The notes under the pieces: model-generated
Seen by the model: the letters and a program-made list of their open reading frames with translations, nothing else
Told to the model about the DNA's origin: nothing
Databases searched by the model: none
Program-made: the position numbers and the translations under genes
In this document: piece after piece, positions 6,719-13,989 of the stretch
Numbering within the stretch: the stretch's first letter is position 1
Layout: every line of letters begins with the position of its first letter
Origin: a virus
Direction: 5' to 3' (one strand)
Length of the DNA: 33,371 bases
IMG/VR virus record: IMGVR_UViG_3300022602_001973
Coordinates: 1 to 33,371 of that record

Positions 6719-6818
6719 GCGGCTGTAAGCAAATTAGCAAAGCTCTCACTTCACGGTGTAGGATAGGGCAACGACTTAGTCATCGCCTTTGGTGGTTCGA
6801 ATCCACCCAGCCGCACCA
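6719..6818 (+). tRNA. Anomalous 100-nt tRNA-like RNA, anticodon uncertain
   Basis: A perfect 7-bp acceptor (GCGGCTG/CAGCCGC), a canonical T arm (GGTGG-TTCGAAT-CCACC) and encoded ACCA are clear. A tRNA-like D region follows the acceptor. The middle is abnormal: CTCAC can pair with GTG-T-AG only with a bulged T and a short loop TTCACG, which would give anticodon CAC (Val). The variable region is then about 29 nt, which does not fit a Val tRNA. It may be a damaged tRNA, a tRNA with an insertion, or a tRNA mimic. Confidence 0.6.
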
Positions 6819-6821
6819 TAT

Positions 6822-6897
6822 GCCCCTATAGCTCAGCTGGTAGAGCAACGGTTTTGTAAACCGTAGGTCCCGTGTTCGAATCATGGTGGGGGCACCA
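6822..6897 (+). tRNA. tRNA-Thr(UGU)
   Basis: 76 nt. Acceptor GCCCCTA/TGGGGGC, D arm with GCTC/GAGC, anticodon stem ACGGT/ACCGT with loop TTTGTAA (anticodon TGT), T loop TTCGAAT, encoded ACCA. Confidence 0.92.
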
Positions 6898-6907
6898 AAT
6901 TTTATAT

Positions 6908-7765
6908 ATGCTAAAAGACCTAACCATTGTAGTCATCGATAGTTTAAATTATGACGCAACAGTCATGGCTCTAGACTATACCAAAAAAATATTCCCCCAA
7001 GCAAAAGTTCTTATAATCAGCGACAAGGAATTTTATCCTTGCGATCAGTTCCATTACGTGGATAAGTTTGACGGTGTTGAACATTCACGTATCTGCCTCC
7101 ACGACGTAGGTGATCTCGTGGATACCAGCTATGCTCTTTTTATACAGTACGATGGTTTCCCTACACAACCAGAAAACTGGACAGATGAATTTTTGCAGTA
7201 CGACTATATCGGCGCACCTTGGTTTAAAAACAAAGAATGGCGTGTAGGTAATGGTGGGTTTAGTTTACGCAGTAAAAAACTAATGTCGTTAACTAAAAAT
7301 CTTGAGCAGGTATTTGATGGCGATGTAGGCTACCTAGAAGATCAAGTAATAAGTGTAAGTGGTCGGGAATATCTAGAGTCCCAGGGAATTAAATTTGCTC
7401 CTGTAGAGTTAGCTCGTCAATTTAGCGTAACTGAACCTATCATGTATCATAAGTCTTTTGGGTTCCACGGTCATGCTATGGTTCCTGAATATTTAGGCAA
7501 AGAAGAAACGCTTAAATGGTTAGATGCTATCGATAATAATTTCAGTGTCATACATAGGAATTTATACACTATGCCTTACCATTTATGGGCATGGGGAGAA
7601 TTAGATAGGCTAAGAGATTTTATGATAAGAGCTAACACTCTTAATTCTGGATATAACGAAGCCGCATGGAATGAGTGCCGATGGAGGATACCGTTAGCTC
7701 ATCCCGAAGTAGATACATGGGAATTACAAAAAATGATTTTTGTCTACGGATATATGGGCTCTTAG
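6908..7765 (+). CDS. DUF5672-type glycosyltransferase-like protein
   Basis: A 285-residue protein. The pattern of an FIQYDGFP stretch, then FLQYDYIGAPW, then VGNGGFSLRS, an EDQ element and a late SFGFHGH is what I recall for DUF5672, a glycosyltransferase-like family often found in sugar-modification clusters. No signal or TM segment is seen. ATG 6908 is chosen because the frame upstream lies in tRNA-Thr. The last 10 bases, including the TAG stop, are also the first bases of tRNA-Arg. With HldD and the GT-A gene it may belong to a surface- or DNA-sugar pathway; this is inference. Confidence 0.75.
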   Translation: MLKDLTIVVIDSLNYDATVMALDYTKKIFPQAKVLIISDKEFYPCDQFHYVDKFDGVEHSRICLHDVGDLVDTSYALFIQYDGFPTQPENWTDEFLQYDYIGAPWFKNKEWRVGNGGFSLRSKKLMSLTKNLEQVFDGDVGYLEDQVISVSGREYLESQGIKFAPVELARQFSVTEPIMYHKSFGFHGHAMVPEYLGKEETLKWLDAIDNNFSVIHRNLYTMPYHLWAWGELDRLRDFMIRANTLNSGYNEAAWNECRWRIPLAHPEVDTWELQKMIFVYGYMGS

Positions 7766-7830
7766 TTCAATGGATAGAATACGAGTCTTCGAAACTTGCG
7801 ATGTAGGTTCGATTCCTACAGGGCCCGCCA
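7756..7830 (+). tRNA. tRNA-Arg(UCG), overlapping the upstream CDS
   Basis: 75 nt. Acceptor GGGCTCT/AGGGCCC, D arm TTAGTTCAATGGATAGAA, anticodon stem CGAGT/ACTTG with loop CTTCGAA (anticodon TCG), T arm GTAGG-TTCGATT-CCTAC, encoded GCCA. Its first 10 bases encode the C-terminus and stop codon of the preceding gene. Confidence 0.88.
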
Positions 7831-7852
7831 CACTAAAAAGATAATTACTGAT

Positions 7853-8095
7853 ATGAACAGAGAACAGATTATTCACGCAATGTGTATGACCTTCCGCCAT
7901 GATTACGGTCTGGTAAAAGAAGAAGATCCAGGCGGTTATTCATTTCCTGGCGTTGCGGGCATGACCGAAAAAGAACGCAAAGCCCTTTGGAATTCTATGG
8001 CGCAGATATTTGATAATGATATTGCACCGCACATGACTTTCAAGCCAGATCCTTTAGATCACTACTGGGCTAACCAAAGTCAATATTCTGAATGA
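7853..8095 (+). CDS. Conserved phage hypothetical protein, 80 aa
   Basis: Begins MNREQIIHAMCMTFRHDYGL and contains NSMAQIFDNDIAPHMTFKPD. It is soluble, probably helical, and of a recurrent phage type without known function. ATG 7853 is used because earlier in-frame starts fall inside tRNA-Arg. It ends in an ATGA overlap with the following oxygenase. Confidence 0.65.
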   Translation: MNREQIIHAMCMTFRHDYGLVKEEDPGGYSFPGVAGMTEKERKALWNSMAQIFDNDIAPHMTFKPDPLDHYWANQSQYSE

Positions 8096-8718
8096 AAGCT
8101 GTAGATAAAGAATTAAGGCAATTATTTGCCACTCCTATGTTTGTATCTCGTTTGGAAGATACAAGCGTATGCGATCGCATAATCGTAGAATTAGAAAAAC
8201 TCAAATCCGCATGTACAGGACATAGCAATGACTTTGCATGGACTACTGACGATAACTTACATACCCTACCCCAGTTCCAAGAAATAACAGACTTCCTGTA
8301 TAATGAAGCAGGCGAAGTGTTAGACGTTATGGGCATTAAAAGACGTTTCCACGAAATCACTTGCATGTGGTGTAATGTGGCAGAAGTAGGGCACCAACAT
8401 ATTATTCACGCACACTCAAACAGTTTCCTTAGCGGCCTTCTATATTTGCAGGCGCCAGAAGGATCAGGAGCAACAGTATTCATGGATCCCCGTCCAGCAA
8501 GTGTTATGTGGGATCCGGATTATTTAGACAAAGAATCATTTAAAACTGCCTACATAAGCAATCAAGCAGAAAAGGGCGTATTAACTTTCTTTCCAAGTTG
8601 GTTAACACACGGTGTTGATGTAGGTCGCAAACGTCCAGAGGAAAAGCGAATAGTATTAAGTTTCAATATAATGATACGGGGCCCTATGACCCAACATTCA
8701 AAAAGGCTTGATTTATAG
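8092..8718 (+). CDS. 2OG-Fe(II) oxygenase family protein
   Basis: A 208-residue protein built like the reverse-strand gene at 4161-4799: FATPMF near the N-terminus, a His-rich GHQHIIHAHSNSFLSG block (100-114), a distal His in SWLTHGVDVG (H173), an Arg (R186) and the shared end IVLSFNIMIRG. These are the expected Fe(II) and 2-oxoglutarate positions. The two genes are likely products of duplication, now on opposite strands. The N-terminal 60 residues differ and could set specificity. Its last codons contain the -35 of the dnaK promoter. The substrate is unknown. Confidence 0.78.
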   Translation: MKAVDKELRQLFATPMFVSRLEDTSVCDRIIVELEKLKSACTGHSNDFAWTTDDNLHTLPQFQEITDFLYNEAGEVLDVMGIKRRFHEITCMWCNVAEVGHQHIIHAHSNSFLSGLLYLQAPEGSGATVFMDPRPASVMWDPDYLDKESFKTAYISNQAEKGVLTFFPSWLTHGVDVGRKRPEEKRIVLSFNIMIRGPMTQHSKRLDL

Positions 8719-8745
8719 TTTTACAGGATTTATAATGTATAAATA
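8708..8745 (+). promoter_or_regulatory. Tandem early (sigma70-like) and late (T4-like) promoters for dnaK
   Basis: TTGATT (8708-8713), 17-bp spacer, TATAAT (8731-8736) forms a sigma70-type promoter. Two bases later a perfect TATAAATA (8738-8745) matches the T4 late consensus. Both would feed a leader of roughly 60-75 nt ending in AAGGAG (8803-8808) before dnaK. Confidence 0.7.
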
Positions 8746-8814
8746 TTTGGTCAACTGTGCCGAATGGGCAGTGGCATTTATTATACAAAATCTTGCTTAT
8801 TAAAGGAGAAAAAT

Positions 8815-10737
8815 ATGTCAAAGATTATCGGTATCGATTTAGGTACAACAAACTCATGCGTTGCTGTTATTGAAAATGGAACAGCCAAAGTATTAGAAAA
8901 TTCAGAAGGCGCTCGTACTACGCCAAGTATTATTGCTTACGGTGACGAAATCCTAGTTGGAGCACCAGCTAAACGTCAAGCAGTAACAAATCCCAAAAAC
9001 ACTATCTACGCCGCAAAGCGTTTGATCGGACGCAAGTTCGACGAGAAAGAAGTACAAAAAGACATCGACTTGATGCCTTATCAAATCATCAAAGCCGACA
9101 ATGGCGATGCTTGGATCCAAGTTAAAGATGATAAATTAGCCCCTCCACAAATTTCAGCAGAAGTTCTTCGCAAGATGAAGAAGACAGCAGAGGACTATCT
9201 AGGCGAAACAGTAAGCCAAGCGGTTATTACAGTACCTGCATATTTTAACGATGCACAACGTCAAGCAACTAAAGATGCTGGACGTATTGCTGGCTTAGAA
9301 GTTCTACGTATTATCAATGAGCCAACAGCGGCCGCTCTTGCGTATGGTGTTGACAAAACAGATAAGAAAGATCGTAAGATTGCTGTGTACGACTTAGGTG
9401 GTGGTACATTTGACGTGTCCATTATCGAAATCGCTAACGTAGATGGCGACAAGCAAATCGAAGTTCTATCAACTAACGGTGATACATTCTTAGGTGGTGA
9501 AGACTTCGACCAACGCATCATGGACTATCTTGTTTCAGAATTCAAGAAAGACAGCGGTGTTGATCTAACACAAGACGTTCTTGCTCTACAGCGGTTAAAA
9601 GAAGCCGCTGAAAAAGCCAAGATCGAATTGTCAAGCTCTGCACAAACTTCAGTTAACTTGCCATACATCACAGCAGATGCAACAGGTCCTAAACATATGA
9701 ATATCAACATCACTCGTGCTAAGTTAGAAGACCTAGTTGCAGAATTGATCGAGCGTTCTATTGCTCCATGTAAGACTGCTATGAAAGATGCAGGTGTTAC
9801 TGCCGCAGATATCGACGAAGTTATCCTAGTTGGTGGTCAAACACGTATGCCTAAGGTACAAGAAGCAGTTGAGAAACTGTTTGGTAAGGCTCCACGTAAA
9901 GACGTTAACCCAGACGAAGCAGTTGCAGTAGGTGCCGCAGTACAAGGTGATGTTCTAGGTGGCGGACGTAAAGACGTTCTATTGTTAGACGTTACTCCTC
10001 TAAGTCTTGGTATTGAAACACAAGGTGGTGTTATGACCAAGATGATCAAGAAGAACACAACCATTCCTACTAAGTTCAGCCAAACTTATTCAACAGCAGA
10101 AGATAACCAACCAGCGGTTACTATTAAAGTATTCCAAGGTGAACGTGATCTAGTTGTTGGTAATAAACTACTAGGCGAATTTAATCTAGAAGGTATTGAT
10201 CCAGCACCACGCGGTGTGCCACAGATCGAAGTTACATTCGATATCGATGCTAACGGTATCCTTGATGTAAATGCCAAAGATAAGAAAACTGGTAAAGAAA
10301 AGAAAATTACTATCAAAGCAAGTTCAGGTCTAAGCGAAGCTGAAATTGAAAAGATGGTACAGGACGCAGAAGCCAATGCAGAAGAAGATAAGAAGACTTT
10401 AGAGCTTATCAATGTACGCAATGAGTCCGATTCAGTTATTGCACAAACAGAAAGAGAGATGAAAGAGTTAGGTCACTTAGTTTCTGATGATGAACGTGCT
10501 ACAGCTGAAACTGCTATCGCAGAAGCTAAGGTTGCTAATCAGGGAACTGATAAGGAATCAATTGTTAAAGCTTCGACTGCGGTAAAAGATATCCTTGGTA
10601 AATTCCTCCAAAAGTCTGCAGAAGTTAAAGAGCAGGCCAAACAAGAGGGAGAAATGGATGCTGGTAAAAGATTCAAGCATGATGATCCTTTAGCAGGTCA
10701 GGATACCATCGATGCTGAATTTACCGAAGTCAAGTAA
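8815..10737 (+). CDS. dnaK: Full-length Hsp70 chaperone DnaK
   Basis: 640 residues, matching the usual bacterial length. It opens [16 protein letters not shown] (phosphate-1 loop) and carries the [39 protein letters not shown] and [13 protein letters not shown] signatures. Next come the interdomain linker ([16 protein letters not shown]), a complete beta-sandwich substrate domain, a helical lid and the acidic AEFTEVK tail. It is an ATP-driven chaperone acting in the cytoplasm. ATG 8815 has AAGGAG at 8803-8808; an in-frame upstream ATG at 8764 has none and lies in the leader. No DnaJ or GrpE is in the window, so it presumably uses host or distant phage partners. The tandem promoters suggest expression early and late. 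Confidence 0.98.
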   Translation: MSKIIGIDLGTTNSCVAVIENGTAKVLENSEGARTTPSIIAYGDEILVGAPAKRQAVTNPKNTIYAAKRLIGRKFDEKEVQKDIDLMPYQIIKADNGDAWIQVKDDKLAPPQISAEVLRKMKKTAEDYLGETVSQAVITVPAYFNDAQRQATKDAGRIAGLEVLRIINEPTAAALAYGVDKTDKKDRKIAVYDLGGGTFDVSIIEIANVDGDKQIEVLSTNGDTFLGGEDFDQRIMDYLVSEFKKDSGVDLTQDVLALQRLKEAAEKAKIELSSSAQTSVNLPYITADATGPKHMNINITRAKLEDLVAELIERSIAPCKTAMKDAGVTAADIDEVILVGGQTRMPKVQEAVEKLFGKAPRKDVNPDEAVAVGAAVQGDVLGGGRKDVLLLDVTPLSLGIETQGGVMTKMIKKNTTIPTKFSQTYSTAEDNQPAVTIKVFQGERDLVVGNKLLGEFNLEGIDPAPRGVPQIEVTFDIDANGILDVNAKDKKTGKEKKITIKASSGLSEAEIEKMVQDAEANAEEDKKTLELINVRNESDSVIAQTEREMKELGHLVSDDERATAETAIAEAKVANQGTDKESIVKASTAVKDILGKFLQKSAEVKEQAKQEGEMDAGKRFKHDDPLAGQDTIDAEFTEVK

Positions 10738-10900
10738 TTGGTTTAAAAGAGTTTGGCGTTTGTGGGCTAAAAGTTTGGGCGAGAAGTCCGGATCCACTAA
10801 CGCCGAATCCGATAAGATAGCTATAATAAGAACTGTAATAGTGCTGACCTATATAATAACTAATTTGGTTATTATAGCGGGTGTTATTAGGCACTGGTAG
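10712..10900 (+). CDS. Small single-pass membrane protein
   Basis: 62 residues: a basic aromatic N-terminus ([19 protein letters not shown]), a short polar link and one hydrophobic helix (about residues 36-59) ending in RHW. The start lies inside the last codons of dnaK in another frame, and the product resembles short phage membrane proteins I have seen (WAKSLGEK... followed by an I/V-rich helix). It is followed by a terminator, so it shares the dnaK transcript. Function unknown. Confidence 0.6.
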   Translation: MLNLPKSSNWFKRVWRLWAKSLGEKSGSTNAESDKIAIIRTVIVLTYIITNLVIIAGVIRHW

Positions 10901-10902
10901 TA

Positions 10903-10931
10903 CATTAAGTGCTAACTTAATGATTTTCTTT
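10903..10931 (+). terminator. Rho-independent terminator after the dnaK unit
   Basis: CATTAAGT (10903-10910), GCTA loop, ACTTAATG (10915-10922): a perfect 8-bp stem followed by ATTTTCTTT. Confidence 0.75.
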
Positions 10932-10939
10932 ACCGTCAG

Positions 10940-10946
10940 GTAAATA
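10940..10946 (+). promoter_or_regulatory. T4-late-type promoter motif (GTAAATA)
   Basis: GTAAATA lies between a terminator and the Shine-Dalgarno GGAG (10956-10959) of the next gene, the position expected for a late promoter. Confidence 0.4.
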
Positions 10947-10966
10947 CAGCATATCGGAGTCCAATC

Positions 10967-11698
10967 GTGACAATAGCTTCATCTTTTAACTGGAGTGAGT
11001 GGGATAAACAGTCCATTATAGACATGGTCTATATGGCTAAGGATCTTCTTGTCGATCAACCCTTGTCAATTACCGAATTCAACAAGCGTCTAACCAAACA
11101 CATAAAATATTGGTTGCCTGTAAGAAGTCGCATTAGCTACGATCCAAAAGTTGAAGAAAATCACCTTTGGATTGGTGGCATGTATTATACAGAGTACGAT
11201 ATGGACCGTAAAAAGTGCATAGAGCTACACCTGTGTTACAAAACAGGATCTAAGCGCATCACTCTAACTTCTCGCAGATTTACCAGAATATGTAATAGAG
11301 TAGCAGACGTTCTACTACATGAAATCATACACATGCGACAAGCTCGCAAGCGTAAATTTAAAAATCTTCCAGGCTACAGTTCAACAGCCGAATCAACTAA
11401 ACAGCGCCAAGAACAAGAATATTTAGGTGACAATGACGAAATTGATGCTTATGCATTCAATATGGCATGTGAGCTAAATGAAAAGTTTTATGGCGATATG
11501 AAGCAGATAGTTGACTATTTCAATGAACCACAAAAAGGCAAACGCCGCTACTACAACACATGGCGCATGTATCTCAAAGCATTTGATTGGGACAGCGACC
11601 ATCGTATCATCAGACGCCTTAAAAAGCGTTGCATCTACTACCTAAGCCGTAGTCAAATTTCCAAACCATTTCAATCAAAAGACTGGATCCATAGATAA
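10967..11698 (+). CDS. Zinc-metallopeptidase-like protein (HExxH)
   Basis: A 243-residue protein with an HExxH motif, LLHEIIHMRQ (His118, Glu119, His122), and a downstream acidic cluster EYLGDNDEIDAYAF (about 151-164) that could give the third zinc ligand. The C-terminal third is very basic and aromatic (YLKAFDW, RRLKKRC). No signal peptide or TM segment. The motif is seen directly; the peptidase role follows from the motif family (zincin, perhaps SprT-like), and the substrate is unknown. The start is GTG 10967, supported by GGAG seven bases upstream; the first ATG in frame is much later. Confidence 0.65.
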   Translation: MTIASSFNWSEWDKQSIIDMVYMAKDLLVDQPLSITEFNKRLTKHIKYWLPVRSRISYDPKVEENHLWIGGMYYTEYDMDRKKCIELHLCYKTGSKRITLTSRRFTRICNRVADVLLHEIIHMRQARKRKFKNLPGYSSTAESTKQRQEQEYLGDNDEIDAYAFNMACELNEKFYGDMKQIVDYFNEPQKGKRRYYNTWRMYLKAFDWDSDHRIIRRLKKRCIYYLSRSQISKPFQSKDWIHR

Positions 11699-11718
11699 CC
11701 ATTTTGGTTAAAAAACTC

Positions 11719-11747
11719 TTGTATTATTCTAGCACTGGTGCTATAAT
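11719..11747 (+). promoter_or_regulatory. Sigma70-type promoter, leaderless arrangement
   Basis: TTGTAT (11719-11724), 17-bp spacer, TATAAT (11742-11747) with extended -10 TG. The predicted +1 is 11754, the A of an ATG opening a seven-codon frame. Confidence 0.75.
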
Positions 11748-11753
11748 AAGACT

Positions 11754-11777
11754 ATGATATCTAGGATTTACGTATGA
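11754..11777 (+). CDS. Seven-codon leaderless leader peptide (MISRIYV)
   Basis: ATG at the predicted +1, seven sense codons, and a TGA that overlaps the lipoprotein ATG (ATGA). The lipoprotein Shine-Dalgarno (AGGA, 11763-11766) lies inside this frame. It may couple leaderless initiation to lipoprotein translation. It is very short, so it could be chance. Confidence 0.4.
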   Translation: MISRIYV

Positions 11778-12034
11778 AACGAATTTTTTTAGTAGCTGTT
11801 CTTCTTGCCGCACTAGGAGTTGCATCCTGTGGCAAAGAACCTATCCAACGTTTTAAAGATAAATTGGACGTTAAAGTCTTACACGAAGCATCTGAAGATA
11901 CAGATACTCCTAAAGAGTTTTCAATACTATGTATTGATGGAGTAAAATATCTGCGTACACCAGAAGGTGGTATCACAGTAAAATTCCAGGCCAATCAAGA
12001 AGGTGACCCAAGTGCAGAAGAGTGCGGAGAATAA
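11774..12034 (+). CDS. Small lipoprotein
   Basis: 86 residues with a lipoprotein signal peptide: basic n-region MKR, hydrophobic core FLVAVLLAALG, and lipobox VASC with the lipid-bearing Cys at 19. The mature part is acidic, with two more Cys (CIDGVKYL and near the C-terminus ECGE) that could form a disulphide. Lipidation by host Lgt/Lsp is expected, so it acts at the envelope. Superinfection exclusion or lysis are possible roles for phage lipoproteins, but nothing here selects one. AGGA lies seven bases before the ATG. Confidence 0.75.
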   Translation: MKRIFLVAVLLAALGVASCGKEPIQRFKDKLDVKVLHEASEDTDTPKEFSILCIDGVKYLRTPEGGITVKFQANQEGDPSAEECGE

Positions 12035-12182
12035 CACGGCTACACAACATTCAAACCTAGCATTTGAAGAAATATTATCTGATAATTACAGTACAGATGG
12101 TCCAAGACTTCTAAGCCAAAATCAAATAAAGTTATTGAGCCAACAATTAAAAAATAAAAAGGTAAAAGATGAAAAAAAATAA
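12012..12182 (+). CDS. Possible small protein, 56 aa, GTG start
   Basis: An open frame from GTG 12012, with AAGG upstream, to TAA 12180-12182. It overlaps the lipoprotein end and the next gene's start. The product (FEEILSDNYSTDG...QIKLLSQQLKNKKVKDEKK) is helical with a basic tail. It bridges an otherwise empty gap in a tightly packed region, which argues for it; the GTG start and short length argue against. Confidence 0.45.
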   Translation: MQKSAENNTATQHSNLAFEEILSDNYSTDGPRLLSQNQIKLLSQQLKNKKVKDEKK

Positions 12183-12921
12183 GTTGAATATTAATGTTAA
12201 GCCTCAGGTAGCTCCATTGGCCGCTCCTGCACAACAGGCTCAACAACCAGTACCACAAGCACAACCTGCTCAGAAGGTACAACAACCTGCAGGCAAGACA
12301 CCAAGTGTTATGATCCTTGTTCCAGCAATGGAAATGGTTAATGCAGAATTTGCACAACATTTGGCGATGGCGGCCGCAAACATGGTTGCTAATGGTATTA
12401 AGATCAACTGTGCATTTAACATTGGATCAGTTATTACTATCGCTAGACGTAACCTAACTGACATTTTCCTAAAGAGTGATTTTGATTATGCTTGGTGGGT
12501 TGACTCAGATATGAAGTTCCCAATCGATGCACCTATCAAATTATTGAAGCGTGGTGTTCATTTGGTAGGCGCAAACTATCGTAGACGTCGTTTCCCAAAT
12601 CCAGGCTTTACTGGTATGATGGGAAGTGCTGGTAACTTTACAGAATTGGTTACAGATGACAATAGTCCCCCAATGCAACAAGTAGATGTTCTACCACATG
12701 GTATGATGTTAGTTCATCGTTCAGTTTACGAGAAGATTCCACAGCCACATTACCTACAAGATTATGTTCCAGAAATTAATCTTGAAATTGGTGAGGATAT
12801 CTATTTCTGTAATAAAGCCAAACAGGCTGGCTTTGAAGTCTGGGTCGATCACGAGTTGAGCAGAGAAATTGCTCACATCGGTATCTTCCACTTTAATTAT
12901 AATTTGTCAGTTCCACAATAA
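12169..12921 (+). CDS. GT-A fold glycosyltransferase
   Basis: A 250-residue protein. Residues 1-44 are a low-complexity Pro/Gln/Ala linker. The catalytic domain follows, with a DxD metal/nucleotide-sugar motif in WWVDSDMKFP (112-114), an acceptor-side GED (208-210, IGEDIYFC) and a late His (236) in AHIG, an order common to GT-A inverting transferases of phages and capsule clusters. No TM segment. It could glycosylate phage DNA, a virion protein or a host sugar; the acceptor is unknown. The start has AAGG at normal spacing. Confidence 0.8.
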   Translation: MKKNKLNINVKPQVAPLAAPAQQAQQPVPQAQPAQKVQQPAGKTPSVMILVPAMEMVNAEFAQHLAMAAANMVANGIKINCAFNIGSVITIARRNLTDIFLKSDFDYAWWVDSDMKFPIDAPIKLLKRGVHLVGANYRRRRFPNPGFTGMMGSAGNFTELVTDDNSPPMQQVDVLPHGMMLVHRSVYEKIPQPHYLQDYVPEINLEIGEDIYFCNKAKQAGFEVWVDHELSREIAHIGIFHFNYNLSVPQ

Positions 12922-12932
12922 AGAGAGGTCCT

Positions 12933-13106
12933 ATGGACAATTTTGATTCAATTGAATTACGTAAAGTAAAAAATGGTGTAATCGTCGCACTACGCACTGA
13001 CGAAGAAGATGCCGAGTATATCTTTGATACTAACCGTAAAGCGTTGAGATTTGTCAAGGACCTACTTGAAGGTAAAGTAGTTTTAGAGAAAGCCGAAGAT
13101 GAGTAA
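12933..13106 (+). CDS. Small acidic hypothetical protein, 57 aa
   Basis: Starts MDNFDSIELRKVKNG and ends EKAEDE, with a strong AGAGAGG Shine-Dalgarno. The alternating hydrophobic/charged pattern suggests a compact beta-alpha fold (VIVALRTDEEDAEYIFDTNRKALRFVKDLLEG). Function unknown. It overlaps the membrane protein gene that follows by eight bases. Confidence 0.7.
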   Translation: MDNFDSIELRKVKNGVIVALRTDEEDAEYIFDTNRKALRFVKDLLEGKVVLEKAEDE

Positions 13107-13476
13107 TTATGTTTTTGCACTTTTGATCTTATTGCAGATCAAACACTGGTATATCGATTTTGTTGATCAAACAGAAGCCGAAGTAGCAGGCAAAGGTATC
13201 TATCTAAATGCTGTAGGCATGTGGCATAGTTTTAAACAAGGTTTAGGTACCGTGTTTGTGTCTACCCTAGTCTTCGGTTTAGACTATTGGTTTTTCTCTT
13301 TAATTATAGGATTCATTGATTTTGTACTGCACTATCATATTGATTGGGCAAAAATGAATATCAACAAGAAATACGGGTATACTATTGAAAACCCGAAGTT
13401 CTGGGCATGGTTGGGTGCTGATCAAATGGCACACCAATTAACATATATTGGATTAGTATGGCTAACCGTAGCGTAA
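13099..13476 (+). CDS. DUF3307-like membrane protein
   Basis: 125 residues with hydrophobic segments near 3-14, 50-80 and 112-124, and conserved polar residues inside the membrane region: LLQIKHWYIDFVDQT, HYHIDWAKMNI and a late ADQMAHQLTYIG. This His/Asp-rich pattern matches my recollection of DUF3307 phage and bacterial inner-membrane proteins of unknown role. It overlaps both neighbours, so it is part of a coupled string. Confidence 0.7.
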   Translation: MSNYVFALLILLQIKHWYIDFVDQTEAEVAGKGIYLNAVGMWHSFKQGLGTVFVSTLVFGLDYWFFSLIIGFIDFVLHYHIDWAKMNINKKYGYTIENPKFWAWLGADQMAHQLTYIGLVWLTVA

Positions 13477-13823
13477 AAAAAGAATACAAAATCGGCGATC
13501 CTGCATGGGTTTATGGTATTGCCGCAGGTCCTGGGTACAATCGTCTAACAGAAGGTACAGTTGTACACAGTATGAATATCGAAGGGTATTCCGAGATTCA
13601 CTATGTTATTGCAATATCTAATGGCATCGAAGATTTGCTTGAAGTCCGCAGTTGGCAAAGCATGAGTCAAGATGAAAAAGGACCAATTGGATCCTTCCGT
13701 GAAATGATAATGAATCGACCTGCTGATCAAAAGGTATTGCTACGTACTGGTATGCGTTTGCCAGATGTTGAGTTAAACCCGGATTTCTTAGAAGATGATC
13801 TCCCAGACCCAATTCAAGATTAA
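13458..13823 (+). CDS. Hypothetical protein, 121 aa
   Basis: A soluble protein starting MANRSVKKEYKIGDPAWVYG, with beta-rich segments around GTVVHSMNI and IHYVIAI, a W-containing middle and an acidic C-terminus (DFLEDDLPDPIQD). The KIGDPAWVYG opening recalls small SH3-like barrels, but this is only an impression. Overlaps both neighbouring genes. Confidence 0.6.
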   Translation: MANRSVKKEYKIGDPAWVYGIAAGPGYNRLTEGTVVHSMNIEGYSEIHYVIAISNGIEDLLEVRSWQSMSQDEKGPIGSFREMIMNRPADQKVLLRTGMRLPDVELNPDFLEDDLPDPIQD

Positions 13824-13989
13824 AGGGCATAACAATGCACACAAGGCCGCGGTCTGGTGCGTTGACCAGTTTCACACTAAAAGTTGGAAAATGGATCTAT
13901 TGCCTAATGATTGGGACATTTATCTGTTTACATTTAACTTACATAAAGACGCTACACTATTTGCATTACGATGGGCCGAATACGCATAA
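13795..13989 (+). CDS. Hypothetical protein, 64 aa
   Basis: Starts at ATG 13795 inside the end of the preceding gene. The sequence AAVWCVDQFHTKSWKMDLLPNDWDIYLFTFNLHKDATLFALRW has the spacing of a small alpha/beta phage protein. The end overlaps the next gene by 19 bases. Function unknown. Confidence 0.6.
   Translation: MISQTQFKIKGHNNAHKAAVWCVDQFHTKSWKMDLLPNDWDIYLFTFNLHKDATLFALRWAEYA

Noticed and set aside
6719-6818. Reading the odd tRNA-like RNA as a UCA (UGA-suppressor) tRNA that would decode the RF1 UGA.
   Set aside because: A TCA triplet is present in the loop region, but the register that makes it the anticodon breaks the anticodon stem. The better register gives CAC. Trp tRNAs also normally carry G73, whereas this RNA has A73.
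3177-7830. tRNA-linked integration site (attL/attR) or prophage boundary.
   Set aside because: No integrase, no direct repeat of a tRNA 3' end and no host-like flanking genes were seen; the tRNAs look like ordinary cargo of a large lytic phage.
11696-11710. Terminator at TAACC-ATTTT-GGTTA after the metallopeptidase-like gene.
   Set aside because: Only a 5-bp stem, followed by A residues and not Ts on the + strand; the promoter immediately downstream explains the region better.
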